Source of the DNA: Sitta carolinensis
Taxonomy: Eukaryota; Chordata; Aves; Passeriformes; Sittidae
Direction of reading: 5' to 3'
DNA: 64,000 nt
Assembly (NCBI GenBank): GCA_032173965.1
Contig: CM063288.1
Span: 12,628,501 to 12,692,500, forward strand
How positions within the stretch are numbered: position 1 is the stretch's first letter; every line of letters begins with the position of its first letter. Of the stretch, positions 37,173-49,710 are shown piece by piece. The translations under genes were made by a program, and so were the position numbers. A model generated the notes under the pieces. It was not told the DNA's origin and did not search any database. It saw nothing but the letters and a program-made list of their open reading frames with translations.

Positions 37173-38395
37173 ATTTAAAGCAAGATGAATAAGGACAGCA
37201 AGCTCCTATCAATCAAGAATCAAGAAATTTTCCATCCACTACACAGATCTCTGCTGTCACTTACACAAATTGAGTGATAAAAGCAGGCTGGTAACTTCTC
37301 CCATTAGCTAACACAAGAGAGGGAAATGTCCTTTGTTTCGTTTCCTTGCAGATGAACTATTGACAGCTTTTGGCAGCTGAGATGATGTTGAAGGTCTCCT
37401 TTGAAGCACACTTCATGATATTTTTTTCTGCTTTGACTAGGAAGTGGCTTTTTCAAAAGAAACTTCTGTAGGCTGTTGCCCATTTTTCACTATTTCTGCA
37501 GCCAGAAAGTCTGTTTTCCTCTTTCACAAGGTAATTTTCCTCTCTACTTTTGCTTGGAAGTGTTTGGTCCTTTATAGGAAGATCTTGCTTTTACCCCACT
37601 GCCTGTTGCTTTTCTGAGCCAGTTACCCAGAATTTTACTTCTTTTCTTTCCTTTCCCTGCACCTGAATGCCAAATACTTCCATGTTATCCACAAAGGGAA
37701 TGGAAAAAGCAAGGCTTCCCAGAAAGCATGACTTGAGCAATATCTGACTCGAGACCCATTCCCATTTAATGGTGAAAAAAATCTGTTTTCTAAGCTTAAT
37801 TGTAATTGTTTTTATAGGTGTCTGATTGAGAGGCAAATGCAAACCATTATATCAACAAAATATAAAAGCAATTGCTGCTAGTGTAATCAACAGTTCGGAT
37901 ACTGGTAGTTCCTCTTTGTCTTTCTGCCACATTATTGATGATTCTGCAAAGATTCAGAGTGCCCAGGGCTCTGTTTTAGAATGTCCAGAACAGGGCATGA
38001 AAGCTCTTTTATTGACCTTCTTTTCATAAATGAACGTGTTTGCATGACAAAAAGGAAAAACCCTTCAGAAATATGGTCTGATTATGAAAGAAGAAAGTAC
38101 AGCACTAAGACCAAATGCTCTTGGGGAAAGCATCCGTCAGGTTATGCCATCATCTGCCATAAGAACCAAGGCTGTCAGACACTTACTAATTCTTTGACCT
38201 CAGAAATGCCAGTTAAATCTTTCCTAGTCTGTAGTTCTGGATGGCAATGCCATCCTTCCTGCTTTTCTCGCTCCATTGGTCTGACTCTACTACTGCCAGA
38301 CTGTTTCTGCAGCTTTTTGGTTTAGGCACTTGCTGTATTTATGATGCTTTCACTTAGCCTAAATTCCCTAAAAGGAAAAAAATTCTAATCAAATT

Positions 38396-38420
38396 GTCGT
38401 GTTTTCACAGAAGGTAAGTA
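38396..38420 (+). promoter_or_regulatory. Candidate splice acceptor abutting a donor
   Basis: GTCGTGTTTTCACAG (AG at 38409-38410) is followed by AAG and the strong donor GTAAGTAA starting at 38414. The CAG-AAG-GTAAGT arrangement is the same as near 11958. The pyrimidine tract is short. Without flanking exons it is only a candidate recursive-splice or cryptic site. Confidence 0.2.
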
Positions 38421-38821
38421 AAGTATGGTCATTTGGGTGGATCTATCACAGACTGTTAGTTTTGATTTGGGGGCATTGGTATTGAACTCAATAATGGGTC
38501 ATTGAAGCATAATTAGTAGGTACCTGTGTCAGTAAGGTAAAATAAACAAACAAAGCAGCAAGGTACAGAGGTCTGATATGGAGATATTGGGAGGCAAATG
38601 CCTTGGTCCTTAAGGAAGGTATTTGGTTTTACTATTAAAAAAAGCACTTCTCTTCCATGTGAATTTCTCTTGTTTCTGCTTCCAGCTATGAGTTGGTCTG
38701 GAGTTTTCCTCCATTAACATAAAAGCCTTTCAGGTATCCAGGATTTTCTGTCAATGAAAGCATAGTTTGTCTGGTTACTGTTTTTCCTTTTCTTAAATAA
38801 CTATATTGAAGTCCTAAACTA

Positions 38822-38859
38822 TTTTTTTTTTTCTTTTTTTCTTTTTTTTTTTCTTTTCT
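38822..38859. repeat. T-rich homopolymer tract
   Basis: Runs of 7 to 12 T bases separated by single C bases. It is a simple low-complexity tract. Confidence 0.9.
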
Positions 38860-40561
38860 GAGGAGGTTTTCTCATCCCTCAACTTGTGGTTCTTTTTTTG
38901 TCCTGTTTAAAGGAATGTTTTTAATGCCATCATGAAATAGTTGATATTTTTAAAAATGTCACAACTACTTTGAGGTTATATTGCATTTTCAAAAAAAAAA
39001 AGGAAAAGAGGTTAAAATTACAATGAAAACAACATACTTTCTTTTCCCCAAAACATGAAACTTGAGTCCATTATAGTCAATAAGTTGAAAATATGTTTAT
39101 GTGAGAAGTTTTCTTTACTGGCAGAGTATGATTCTGATATTTCAAAATGTCTGTAAAGGAGCCAAAACAGATTCAAAAGTGGAGATAATGGTAATCGCAA
39201 GTCTTAAAATTGCAAAGGATATTTCTGAACAAATTTTTGGAAAGTGGTAGATGATTATGGTAACTGACAGAGACTTCTCCAACAAAACTGAAGTGATTTT
39301 ATGTCTGTAATATTCAGAATATTCTATGAACATTTATGAAGTGTTCATCAGTTTGGGCAATGTAGAGTGTATATTAGTAGAGGTTATCATAGCAATAAGG
39401 ACAGACTATTGCTTCCTAAGTTGAAGATAGACAACTGCATATGGAGAATGTTATAAAAGACCTGCTAGTATGACAGATTTAATATCAAGTAAAGCAACTA
39501 CGAGATCTAATTTCTGAAAAATATGCATAATATATATATTCATGACTGCTTTTAATTTGGCATAGATATTGTTCAAAATAGTGTAATTTGAAGGAATATT
39601 CTAAAATCTGTTTACAAAAATAAGTGCAATTAGAAAACAAAAATTACTCAGAAAAATCACTTTCTTTCAGGTCAAAAGACAAAATAAGTGGCACAAGATA
39701 ACAGCAGTCCTCTGTGTCCCTGGCCCTTTGTAGTGATGCCAGCCTAATGAAATGGCTCAGCTGCTGAGAGTTACCTTCAATTAGTGTAATTTGATCTCTC
39801 TGATACAATCAAAATCCAAGAAAAATACTAGGAGAAAGGCCACCTGTAGAGCTCGAGGTTGAGCTTCTCAGGAAAACCATACTAGGAACAGTGAACCTGA
39901 ACTACCCAAATACAGCACAGACTATTTGTAAATCCATTTATTCCAAAGCAATTATTTTATGATGCAAGTACTCCTTTGAGATTAGAGCAGAAATGCTTCC
40001 AAATTGTATCTCTAGAAGATATTGCTGCAACCATAACAGGAAGCTGAGGTGAGAATTTGTTTCAGGTGCCAGCTTCAATCCCAATTGACTGCTAAGTTTC
40101 ATCTATTGCAGATGTACTATGAGATCATTAAAGTCAGTTCAGAAATATCTCCATCCACTCAGCCATGCCAAATGCCAGCTGTTTATGAGATAGGAGAAGT
40201 GGATCAAAATGATTTTGATAGTGTGTTCAACCTGTGATAGGAGTGCAGTTTCAGAGCTCTTTATCATATTAAAGCCCAGCTTAGATTGACAGTGTAGAAA
40301 ATCACCCATGACTTTGAGAAGCTGCAGAATAATGTTTCACTTCAACAAACATGAGGTATTTGTCTAGTCACACATTACCTATAGGTTTGGAGAGGATTTA
40401 ACCCTCCACAAGCCACTAGCTGCTTATGCTGTGTTGAAGTCCAAATTGTATCCAGGTGTGGAAAAATGGAATGGAGTGTGGAGATGGATAAATAAGCCTA
40501 TCCATGTTCCTCACTTAAAAGAGAGGACAGAACCCACTGGAGAAAGAGAAGGCAAAAGCAG

Positions 40562-40593
<32 letters not shown>

Positions 40594-40636
40594 TGTTTTT
40601 TTTTTTTTTTGTTTGTTTGTTTGTTTGGTTTTTTCG
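40562..40636. repeat. Compound T19-(GT)8-T14-(GTTT)n repeat
   Basis: Nineteen T bases, eight GT units (40581-40596), a second T run to 40610, then GTTT units ending in GGTTTTTTCGG. Three types of slippage-prone repeat are stacked, so exact lengths are unreliable. Confidence 0.93.
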
Positions 40637-41264
40637 GTATAACACTGTATCACTGTATATTGAAAAACAGGAATGTACATTGAAGGTCATCTGATGACAG
40701 CTGGGTAGTACTATACTCTTTTTCAGCTTCCTACCACCTCTCCTGGTCTACATGCTTGGTTTGAAATAAGACAGGGATTACCAAAAAGAGAATGATATAA
40801 AAAATATCAAGATACCTGCTCACTTTCAAAGACAGCCTTAGTAGATATCCCTGGATTGTAAACCCAAAAGTTCTTATAGATTTTCTCTCAATATTCTTTA
40901 CCAGGAAGGAATCATTTTCCTGAACTGACATCTTTAAAGTTTTGTGAGCCAATAAGGGTTTGTGAGGTTAGACATTAATACACAAGAAAGCTTCTTTACA
41001 TTACTACATCCAGGTTCTCCATCCTCCCCCAGTAAAATCATGTGTTTGTCATGAAAATGACAGCCCCTCAATTTTCTGTTCTATAAAATGACATGTTGCA
41101 AAGAATCCCCTGAAAGAACTCATGCTGATGTACCCAAAATGCTCAGAAACGTTGAAACTTGTTTTTTCTTTATATTACTGAAGGGAAAAGGCCTTACTGT
41201 TTTGCTTTATTTAATATTGTCTTTCCAACTGACAGAGCCTCACTGCCTAATTTTTGTCTAATAC

Positions 41265-41335
41265 AATATTTTCTAATATTATCCTAATGTTATTATATTA
41301 TTATATTTTATAAATTATTATCCTAATATTTTATT
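41265..41335. repeat. ATT-rich tract with a duplicated 11-mer
   Basis: AT-only sequence with TTA/TAT units in which ATTATCCTAAT occurs twice (41278-41288 and 41317-41327), 39 bases apart. It is probably a degenerated trinucleotide array with a local duplication. Confidence 0.75.
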
Positions 41336-41924
41336 GGGATTTTTCATTACACAAAACCAGCTCCATTTGTCTTTTTCATTTGGCTCCTTTAACCTGTGCA
41401 GGCACAATACATTCAAAGGGTAAAGCAATAGCACATGTTCCTTTCACTCCTGTGACATAGATGTTCGTACCATAGATCAGCTATTTGGAGGAAAATAAAG
41501 AAAAAAATGCTGGTACCTCAGTTGCTTCTGCAGTAAAATACGTCACACCATATCTCAGCTGCACGATAAAAAAGACAAATTTAGTCATTCTCAGGAAACT
41601 CAGGTGTTCTGTGATGCATTTGCTTTTGGCAAGGGAAAAAAGTGAGAACTTAACTACTTCTCTGACCATTTTGCCCCAAAGAATGAATCTACAGGAACAA
41701 GCTGATTCCGCCAACTTTCCTCAAGCACAGAAAATAACTTGCTAGAGTTTTTGCTTTTTTTGCTTTTTAAGAAGAGGTTGTTGCAGGGATTTGGAAGGTT
41801 ATATACTCAGCTGGTGTAAATTGTCCAGACTTTCCCAAAGTCAATGAGTGCTGAAATGTGTTTGTAGGTTCCATCTCCTGTCCCTCTCTGAGCCAGATTT
41901 TACTTGCAAAAGACTGTAACTAAC

Positions 41925-42065
41925 TTATTTGGTAAAAATATTAGATTTTGTTTCTACACCTGTAACATTTACCTGAACTTGTTTGCCTGCACCTCACGGG
42001 CATTATAAGGTTGAATTAGTTAAGCAGTGTACACTTTGAATTCCTTGAATAAAAAATGCAGTAAG
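41925..42065 (+). mobile_element. Possible MIR/CORE-SINE relic, 3' part
   Basis: ACCTCACGGGCATTATAAGG, TTGAATTAGTTAAGCAGTGT and ACACTTTGAATTCCTTGAAT, in that order, resemble the 3' region of CORE-SINEs ('ACCTCACAGGGTTGTGAGG-ATTAATTAGTTAATG...TAAAGCACTTTGA...'). The 5' side is too eroded to follow. The orientation is the transcribed one. Confidence 0.45.
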
Positions 42066-42790
42066 AATGCAAAACAGCGAGAATCCAGATCTCCTAAATT
42101 CTGCTTACTTTGTTATAGTAATTCTGAGTAAACTAGACCAGAGAGCAATGCACTGGCAATAACTCCCCATAATCCTGTGTGAACTATTATTGGTCAGGGT
42201 ATAATAGATGATATTCTGCAATTCACAGAGGTACTGGTTGAGTACTATCATATTTATAGATATTGCTGTAGCCACAGAGATAGGCAGTTAGGTTTAGAAG
42301 TCCTTGATTAGTTCCCCAGTGTTAGCCCTGGCTGTAGAGCTGAAATAAACAAGTTGCTCCAGGTGATATTATAGCCCAGTAATGAGGTTTAGATGGCAGC
42401 TGTAGCAGCTGTGGTTGCCCTTGTTTTATTCTCTGATTAACATGTACAGGTTATTATAGCTAAGGTGATTTTGGGCCCTTATTTCTGTCTTACACCTTCC
42501 TAAATTCTTTTCCTATGGGATGAGACACTTGCCTGCAAAAATCAAGACTGAATATCATTATTACTCTTATGTTTCCCCCTTTTTTTTTGATCTTGTTTCC
42601 AAAATAAAAAAGGTGAACCACAATGTTTCTTTACAGCTATAAGTCAGCTGATATTACAACAAATTTATGAAAAGAAACAACGTGGTGAGCTTTGGTAACT
42701 GCAACTTTAGAAGTAGATCTTGTCTCTGTTCAAGCAGGCCATTATCTGATGTAAATTGACTAAACTGGCCCACTTACTGCCAGCTTGCTT

Positions 42791-42818
42791 TCATGCACTT
42801 CAATGGAAGTTTCTTTCC
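42791..42818. repeat. Weak remnant of a palindromic sauropsid repeat
   Basis: TCATGCACTTCAATGGAAGT followed by TTCTTTCC includes ACTTCAATGG-AAGTTT, the centre and one arm of the signature seen at 57427-57480. It is short and uncertain. Confidence 0.25.
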
Positions 42819-42889
42819 CTTTTTTGTTACCCCTTTGACCAGTGAATCACTTGTGGTTTTTCTCCCACCACAGCTGAAGGCTTGACTCA

Positions 42890-42950
42890 TTCATTACCTG
42901 CTATGATTGATTCATAACCTGTTATGATTGATTCATTACCTATACATTGA
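42890..42950. repeat. 21-bp minisatellite, about 2.9 copies
   Basis: Copies at 42890-42910, 42911-42931 and a shortened third at 42932-42950. The first two differ at two positions, and the third has lost bases in its second half. It is a local tandem duplication with no known function. Confidence 0.9.
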
Positions 42951-43370
42951 TTATTAGAGAAGGGTTCAGAGGGGAGTAGAGGTAAAATCATGGTTACATA
43001 CAAATCATGTTTTTTTCTTTTTCCAGAAGATGTTAGGCCTCCACTAAATGGGAAATCATTGCACAGTTAGGCAGTGAGAAATAGGAACAGATGATTGATA
43101 GACACAAACCTTTGAGCAAAAGCTCCAGATCCAATTGCTTTCTCTTTCGGAGGAAGAATCTGAAAAGTTGTCAAGTTGCTCCTTCTCTTGTTGTCTAAAT
43201 CAATCAAACCAAATGGAAACTAGACAATATTGTATGATGGATGCTTATTGAATATTTTTATTCTAGGAAGCATTAGTTATGCACTGAAGTTGCCTTTGTA
43301 ATAATTTTCCCTTGTGTACTTCAAGCACTGTGAAGAGTTAAACATCCCTGTATTTCAAAATATAGTGAAG

Positions 43371-43413
43371 ACTTGATAAATACTAGGATAAATACTTGAT
43401 AAATAATAGGATT
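43371..43413. repeat. Two-copy 23-bp tandem duplication
   Basis: ACTTGATAAATACTAGGATA (with AAT following) at 43371-43393 is followed directly by ACTTGATAAATAATAGGATT at 43394-43413. It is a simple local duplication with one substitution in the shared part. Confidence 0.85.
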
Positions 43414-43945
43414 GTCTTCAAAGATAAATAGGCTGCTAGCTTTCTACTCTTGAAGATAAAGAACACTTTGGGTGCATATGAAGAATGGGTGGTGTTTGAG
43501 ATTTGCACTTTCTTGCAACTATTTATCTTCCTGCCATACAGAACTTGATGGTAGAAACCAAAGAAAAGGTTATGAAATTTAGGAATGGAACAACCAAAAT
43601 CTTGCATGCTTTAAAAAAAAAATTCATAATTTCAATACATTTAAAAAGGCACTTTAAGATCATTATGGAATCTCACAGATGTGATATAATTTCTGTTTTT
43701 TTCCCCTTGTTTTACAATTAAAAACAATTCTTCATCCAGAAGAATACAGTGCAAAATATATCATTAGTTCCTGGACTCACACTTCATCATTCAATAAGCT
43801 GTTTAGTAAAAGAGGGGAAACTGAAATAAGCAATAATATATGTTACAAAGAATTGCATACATTAAGATCAATAGTTATAATATTTAATCTCATCTTTGGA
43901 TCTGAAAATATGTATTTTCTGTGAATGGTAATTCTACAGGCAGAA

Positions 43946-43977
43946 GGAAATTAGATCAAGTGGAGGAAATTAGATCA
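43946..43977. repeat. Two-copy 19-bp duplication
   Basis: GGAAATTAGATCA occurs at 43946-43958 and again at 43965-43977, with AGTGGA between the copies. Confidence 0.85.
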
Positions 43978-45978
43978 GAACTTGCAACAGAGGAGGAGAA
44001 TAATTTTCTTAGAAGAAAGAATTGGGTAGCTGGAGTCACTTTCAAGGGATGTGGTCAAGACACCATTGCTACACACATTCAAGAATTAGTTAGATAAGAC
44101 ATCAATGGAGATTCTAAATTGAATTGTCTGTAATAGCTTTAGGCTCTGTCTGCAGGAAGCAAGTGTTTTTCTTGTTTGACTTCACTGATTGTAGACAAAA
44201 ATCTGTTTTGGTGTCAAGTAGAGACTGACAAGGGATTTGTTGTCTTTTTGGTATCATAAATTTTAGTAACAGGCAATTTGAACTAACTACACTGGGAGTA
44301 AGCTTATGTTTGACTAAATTAGGAGGAAGACTCCTTAGGACAGCAATGAAAAAAGGACTTTCAGCACAAATAGGTCAAAGCCAACTGATTTTCAGTTTAA
44401 TGGGAAGTTTGTATTCTCTATAGCCAAACCAAGAAGAAATAAATTCTGAAAAAAAACCAACACTGTGGACAAAATGTAGGATTCTTTTTCATCTTGCAGA
44501 CATATGTTGGCATAAAGGTAAAATGAAAACATCTTCATTCTGACATTACCCTTTTGCACTTATCTTAAAGTATAAACAAAATGCACAAAAATATACAGAG
44601 ATAGAATGAAATATTTTTTGCATGTGGATAATGAAGGAATGTAAGTTACTAGGTACCGCTTCACTTCCTCATCTGCAAATTAGGAACACAGCAGAACAAG
44701 TAGCTAGAAACAGCAGTGGTTCTGACCTAGAATGGTTTCCTTTAAAAAAAAAAAGGATTGTTTTCCTCTCTGAGAATGAAAACAGATTTGTTAAAGTTTG
44801 AGAGAAATGTGATAGATTTTGTCTTGTTTCATTTCACACCTCAGAGTTGATTTAACTATAGCATAAAGGAAAATGTTGTCTCTGGCCGAGATAATATACA
44901 ATCCACACAGAATCACACTGCTGAGAATAACTGGCCATCTGAAAATACCTTTTCAACTTATCTTAAATATTCATTACTCAGTTAGCAAGGGAGGTAGATT
45001 CCATTTGTTATTTACTTACAAAAAATTCGCTCTTAAAATAAACCTTTGACAGCCTGAAGCCTTTACTTGAATAAAGTGCTGGTGGTGGGAATAACTCCTG
45101 TGTTTAATGTTGCAGACTGCTCTGGAGTCCACTCTTGTGTAAAGCTTTATGTTCGTGTCAGTGGCTAAAATAGAGGCGAAACTTGGGAAGAGCCTTGAGA
45201 CAGCCCAGCTCAGTTTGTGCTTGGGCCCAGAGCTCATCTATTCTCTTCATGAAGGCCACACCCAAGCTGGACCAAGCCTCAGAGTGCACTCGAGCGAGGT
45301 GTCTCCCATTCACCCGAGTGTAGAACGTGCTGGCTGCATGAACTGTGCCTGCTCGAGTTACCCACCTACAGGGATGGTGATCCTGGCACCACCGTGCACT
45401 TGCTGTGAGCCCAACCTACAGCTGGGCCAGGAATGAATACAGAAAGGAAATGGGCAAAGGCCACAAAAATACGTAACCCTTCCCTTAACTCTGACCTTTG
45501 TCCCATGGCAGAGGTATACTGCAAATTATAGAGGATCACTTCTGAAGGATGTATTTGTGCCTCATTCTCAAAACAGGGTGAGGGGTTTCTTCAGAAAGAG
45601 AAATTCTTCTGCCCAAGACATTTTCTCTTGTAGTGCTATCTGGTAAGCATGTAGAAATGGACACATCTCCCACCTCCCACTCAAAGATCATTCTCTCCTT
45701 TTGGAAAGCTATTTACCTATTCACTGAACATCCTTCTGCAGGACTGAAATATGCCAGAAAAATACTTAACATACAATCCATCCTCCTATGCTTGAGCTCA
45801 TTGCCCTGCTTCAATCTCATTGTGTTGCCTGTTCCTTTAATCTAATTCATCAGAAGTGCTTTCCGAGGGGCTTCCCAACAATTTCTTCCCATTTCTTCTA
45901 CCAGATCCAGCAATAAGGATTGTCCCCTATGAACTCAAGAGGCCTGGTTACCCTGTGTCTCAAAGATAGGGAAGAAAA

Positions 45979-46006
45979 TTAACTTCACTGAAGTCAACAG
46001 AAATCC
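45979..46006. repeat. Weak remnant of a palindromic sauropsid repeat
   Basis: TTAACTTCACTGAAGTCAAC followed by AGAAATCC contains the centre of the signature (ACTTCA...TGAAGTCAA), itself a small palindrome. The remainder is too diverged to align. Confidence 0.3.
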
Positions 46007-46999
46007 CAGGACAGAGGCAAGAACAGATTCATGGTTCTTCGGTATTTTTAAGTTGAACAGAAACTATTCATATTACATGGAGCAAGAGAGCAATGTTAAC
46101 CAGCAGTATTAGAGAAGAAATATTGGTTAATAAAAATGGTTATAGCTACATGCAAGCAAATTGGATACATTTCAGTTAATCTGAATTCTTAGGAACTCAG
46201 CCATTGAGGTCTACTGCTAACATTTATCAATAATAACTACAATAACAATAATTATTAATCAGAGTAGTTCTGATTAATTATATACTCTGACTGTATTTTA
46301 AATGCTTTTTTTCTTTTTTCCTCATTCTTCTGACAAAAGTAACTTATATACCACTTTCATTACTGCTGTTTTTTCACAAATACACACACGCATATATATG
46401 TATGAAATAATAATACAAGAATAATTTTTTCATTCATTTTAAACAGCTTTTAATTTTTTTAAACTTGCTACATAGCAAGATTTTTTACTGTGGCTTTCAG
46501 TTAATGTATATTTCTGCACTTGGCTCTTAATTTCCTGCACTTTATCCACTGTACATACCCACTTACTGCCAAAATCATAATTTTGCATTTTAGTCTGAAT
46601 GGTTTCAAGCTGGTTAGGTTTCATTCCCCTGCTCTCTGGAAAGTAGCGGGGGAGAAAGCTTCTTTTCTTTTAATGCTGAGTGAATAACTACAGTACTTGA
46701 AGCCTATAGTGAACCAAGTGGGCAGAGTCATCATTATCACACTGAGTCCCAATTTTAACATCTCATGATTTGTCTGAAATTCAAGATATGCAGCAATCAG
46801 CCTTCTGTAGTTAAGCAGTTCCAGTAAGATTTCCATAGAGCAAAATGCAAAGGAATTACAACGCCTTGGGCTGAACATTTTCACAAAGAGTTCTTAGGGG
46901 TTTTGTCCAATTCCTCAGGAAGTTAAAATCCAAAATAACACAGTTGGCACTGACAGCTCTGAGCTACTTCAAAGGGCTGGAATTTAACACGACAAATCT

Positions 47000-47930
47000 C
47001 AAGGTCCTTAGCTTAGTTCTTGCTCAGACACCGTTCCCCACTCCTCGGTGGGAGGCTGCAGTGGAGCGAGTTGTGCATGAGCTGTGCTCTCTGTGCCACG
47101 CCTCAGTGCCCTGCTGCCCTGGGGCCTTGGCCAGATGCTCAGGGATCCTGGATGCACAGGATTTCCTGCACTTTTCTGTAAAACAAAGCACCGTGGGCAA
47201 CCCACTGCTTGTCTGAAACCAGGGCTGGGTGTCCCAAACCACTGCTTCCCACCTCTGCACATCTCCCTTGGCATTGTGGCTGCCAGCATTATGGTGCTGC
47301 AGAGGTTTGCTGAGGGCTCTCTGAGAGGCCCAGCCTTCTGTTCCCCAGGTTATATTCCAGCCAAGGAAAAGGCCCAGACAGTAATGTACCACTGGGGAAT
47401 TTTGTGTGCCCCTTGCTTGGCACACACTGTCCTCACTGCTCTCACTTGGGCACAGCTGCTCCCAAACCTTACCTTCTGTCACCAGGCCCCAACGTCCTGA
47501 AAGGTCACCCAGCTTCTCTCCTTGCTCCTCACAGGTGAGGGGAGTCTTTTATGATGATTTTCAATGTCCACCCCTCCAGAAATACTAGTGAGTGCTTGCT
47601 TGCTCTCTCTGTTCATCTTTAGCATCTTTAACAACTTGTCCCCAGTTTGAGACCCCAGGCTGACAGCTATGGTGGAGGAAGGAGAGGAGAAAGAGGAAAC
47701 CAAAGTGTTGTGAAATGCTGGGAGAAGGAAGGACTGCAGGAGCCAGCTGGTGCTGGCCACATGGCCAGAGCCACTCGCATGAAGCACAGCTGACTGGTGG
47801 GGCAAACCTCCCTCACCTTCCACAGAATCAGGAGACACCAAAGGACCTCGAGAGAGGCAGCTCACAGGAGTCTCCATGGTGGAGACCACACCAAGTGCCT
47901 GACTGGCTCATCCAGGCATGCCACTGGCGC
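47000..47930. other. GC-richer patch with overlapping open frames, no gene
   Basis: The GC-richest interval of the window. Long frames overlap on both strands: 138 codons + (47084-47500), 152 codons - (47024-47482) and 136 codons - (47479-47889). Mutually overlapping frames on opposite strands, low-complexity translations and few CpG argue for stop-codon scarcity from composition, not for exons. It could be a decayed GC-rich repeat or former exon that I fail to recognise. Confidence 0.45.
47511..47541 (+). promoter_or_regulatory. Candidate recursive-splice motif
   Basis: A pyrimidine-rich tract (47513-47530) runs into CTCCTCACAG (AG at 47533-47534), followed at once by GTGAGGGG, giving a zero-length juxtaposition of a strong acceptor and a good donor. 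This is the exact layout of a recursive-splice (ratchet) site in a long intron. No exon is recognised nearby, so it remains a motif-level observation. Confidence 0.3.
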
Positions 47931-49606
47931 TTCAGAGAACAGAAAATTGGGGCTTATTTCACAAATGCCTCTCTCCTCTTTACCTGACTGGAAGTGACCA
48001 CCAAATATGATTTTGCAGACAAATGGTTTCTGCCTCTCTCAAAGCTTCAGTGTTGGGCTAGTTTACAAGAACTTTTTTTTGCCAACTTTAGCTGTCAATT
48101 TAGCAAGCCAGTCCTAAAAGTCTCACTGCACTCAAGCAGAAGACAATACTTTAAAAAAAAATGTGTAGATTAATAAGCATGACCTTCAATTATAAGTCTG
48201 AGAAAACTGTTTATGGTCACTTTCTCTTGAGGCAGTTTTCATTTGATGAAACAGCTCTCTGTCTAGACTGTCATCTTTTTTGTTCTCAGGGTGATTTCCT
48301 GATGCAGGTCAGGCTCCTTTGGGTTTACAATTAAGCTATCTCACTGAAAACCCAAAGCAAATCCAAAACCCCCAAACCCTGGCTGTGCACCACACATTAC
48401 CCTCAGTGCACCCAGCTGTAAAGGAGTGTCCAGGCATCTGAGCTGGGCACTCACCAGTGGTTGGACATGCTGCCACTCCTATCAGTCCCTTCTTTACTTG
48501 CCTGCCCTGGCTGTGATGAGAGAAAGGGTTTTATTTCCTCTCTGGTATGGAAAGTATTATCTTTCAACTCACTCTTTTTCTGCCTGCTAGAGAGATGGGT
48601 TTTTTTAATAAATATTTCCTTCGGAAATCACCTTCGTATCAGCTAATAGATTCTGGATAGATTCCCTCTCCTGTTTTCCAGAATCAATTAGGACCTTAGG
48701 AATAATTGTTGCACTGATTTATAGCTGTAAGCTTTTAGGATGCATAGCAGCATAGGACTATGGAACCAGGGAGTTTAAAGCTATTGGCTTCAGTAGGTCT
48801 TCACTATACAAAAATAAAAGCGCATAATTTCATCATAAGAAAGTAAGTACAGGTGTAAGTACCTTTTCTATGCTATTGGGACATTTATATTAATACAAAA
48901 GAAGGATTAAGGAAATACACCCTATCGACAGCTTATTGCACTGGATATAAGTTACATTCAATTAAAAAACTTCTGTTGTTTTTTAAATAACAAAATAAAG
49001 AGAAAATGCATTTCTTTTCAGAATCCATAAAGAAGGCATGGGATACTTAAGAAAACAATTTGCTGAAGACTCATTAGGTCAAAGCTGTTCTTGGAATTTT
49101 GCCTCTGGCTCTCTAATGATCCATGAAAGTTGAATTCAATAAAAAATGATTTAACTGTAAAGTAGTTGAACTGAGCCGACTTTTGCTTGCCTGGTTATTT
49201 TTTTAAGCCCTTTGATGTGTAAATAATATTTGTTTCTCTTAGAGTTAAAGGTTTTCCGTAGAAATATTACCTAGATGCTTTGAGATATTTTGCAGCCATA
49301 TTGACCTTTGTGCCTTTTTTCCACTGGCAGTATCACGTACACCCAAAGCCCAATGGCAGGAACTTACGGGATATGCACAATGAGGCTGCTGGTCTTGAGA
49401 GACTTTTGAAAGCTCATACATTAGACTCTCACTTTCCAATCCATTAATTCTGCTGTTCTCTGCCTGTTGGGAGTTTTGTTGTGTCTTGTAATAACAGATC
49501 ACTGTTGAAGCTTTTAAGATCTGTTACCAGGAGAAGCTGCTGTTCAGACAGTGTGTCTCCACTAGCCTGGCTCTTTTGGCTGCCAAATTTTCTTTTCTTT
49601 CCACTG

Positions 49607-49710
49607 TTTTATTTTTTGTGTTTTTTTTTTTTTGTTCATTTGTTTGTTTTTTTGGTTTTTTTTAGTTTTTTTGTTTGTTTGTTTGTTTTTAATTTTTTGG
49701 GTTTTTTTTG
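49607..49710. repeat. T-rich and (TTTG)n simple repeat
   Basis: About 100 bases almost wholly of T with regular G, including two TTTG arrays. The apparent 70-90-codon frames here, rich in Phe and Val or in Lys and Asn on the other strand, are artefacts of the repeat. Confidence 0.93.

Larger units (their letters stand above)
36028..41264. other. Non-coding stretch rich in simple repeats
   Basis: No gene recognised. This is the densest simple-repeat interval of the window: a pyrimidine tract (36391-36428), a compound CA/AT array (37064-37172), T-rich tracts (38822-38859 and 40562-40636) and short AT runs near 39526. Open frames that cover these arrays are artefacts of repetition. Confidence 0.65.
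42066..46999. other. Non-coding stretch with short tandem duplications
   Basis: No gene recognised. Contains a 21-bp minisatellite (42890-42950), two-copy duplications at 43371-43413 and 43946-43977, and a small ACAC/ATAT run near 46381-46403. The rest is unique AT-rich DNA with frames under 100 codons. Confidence 0.55.

Noticed and set aside
40431..40694. Frame with a long Phe/Val run that looks membrane-like
   Set aside because: The hydrophobic run is the translation of the T19-(GT)8-T14-(GTTT)n simple repeat.
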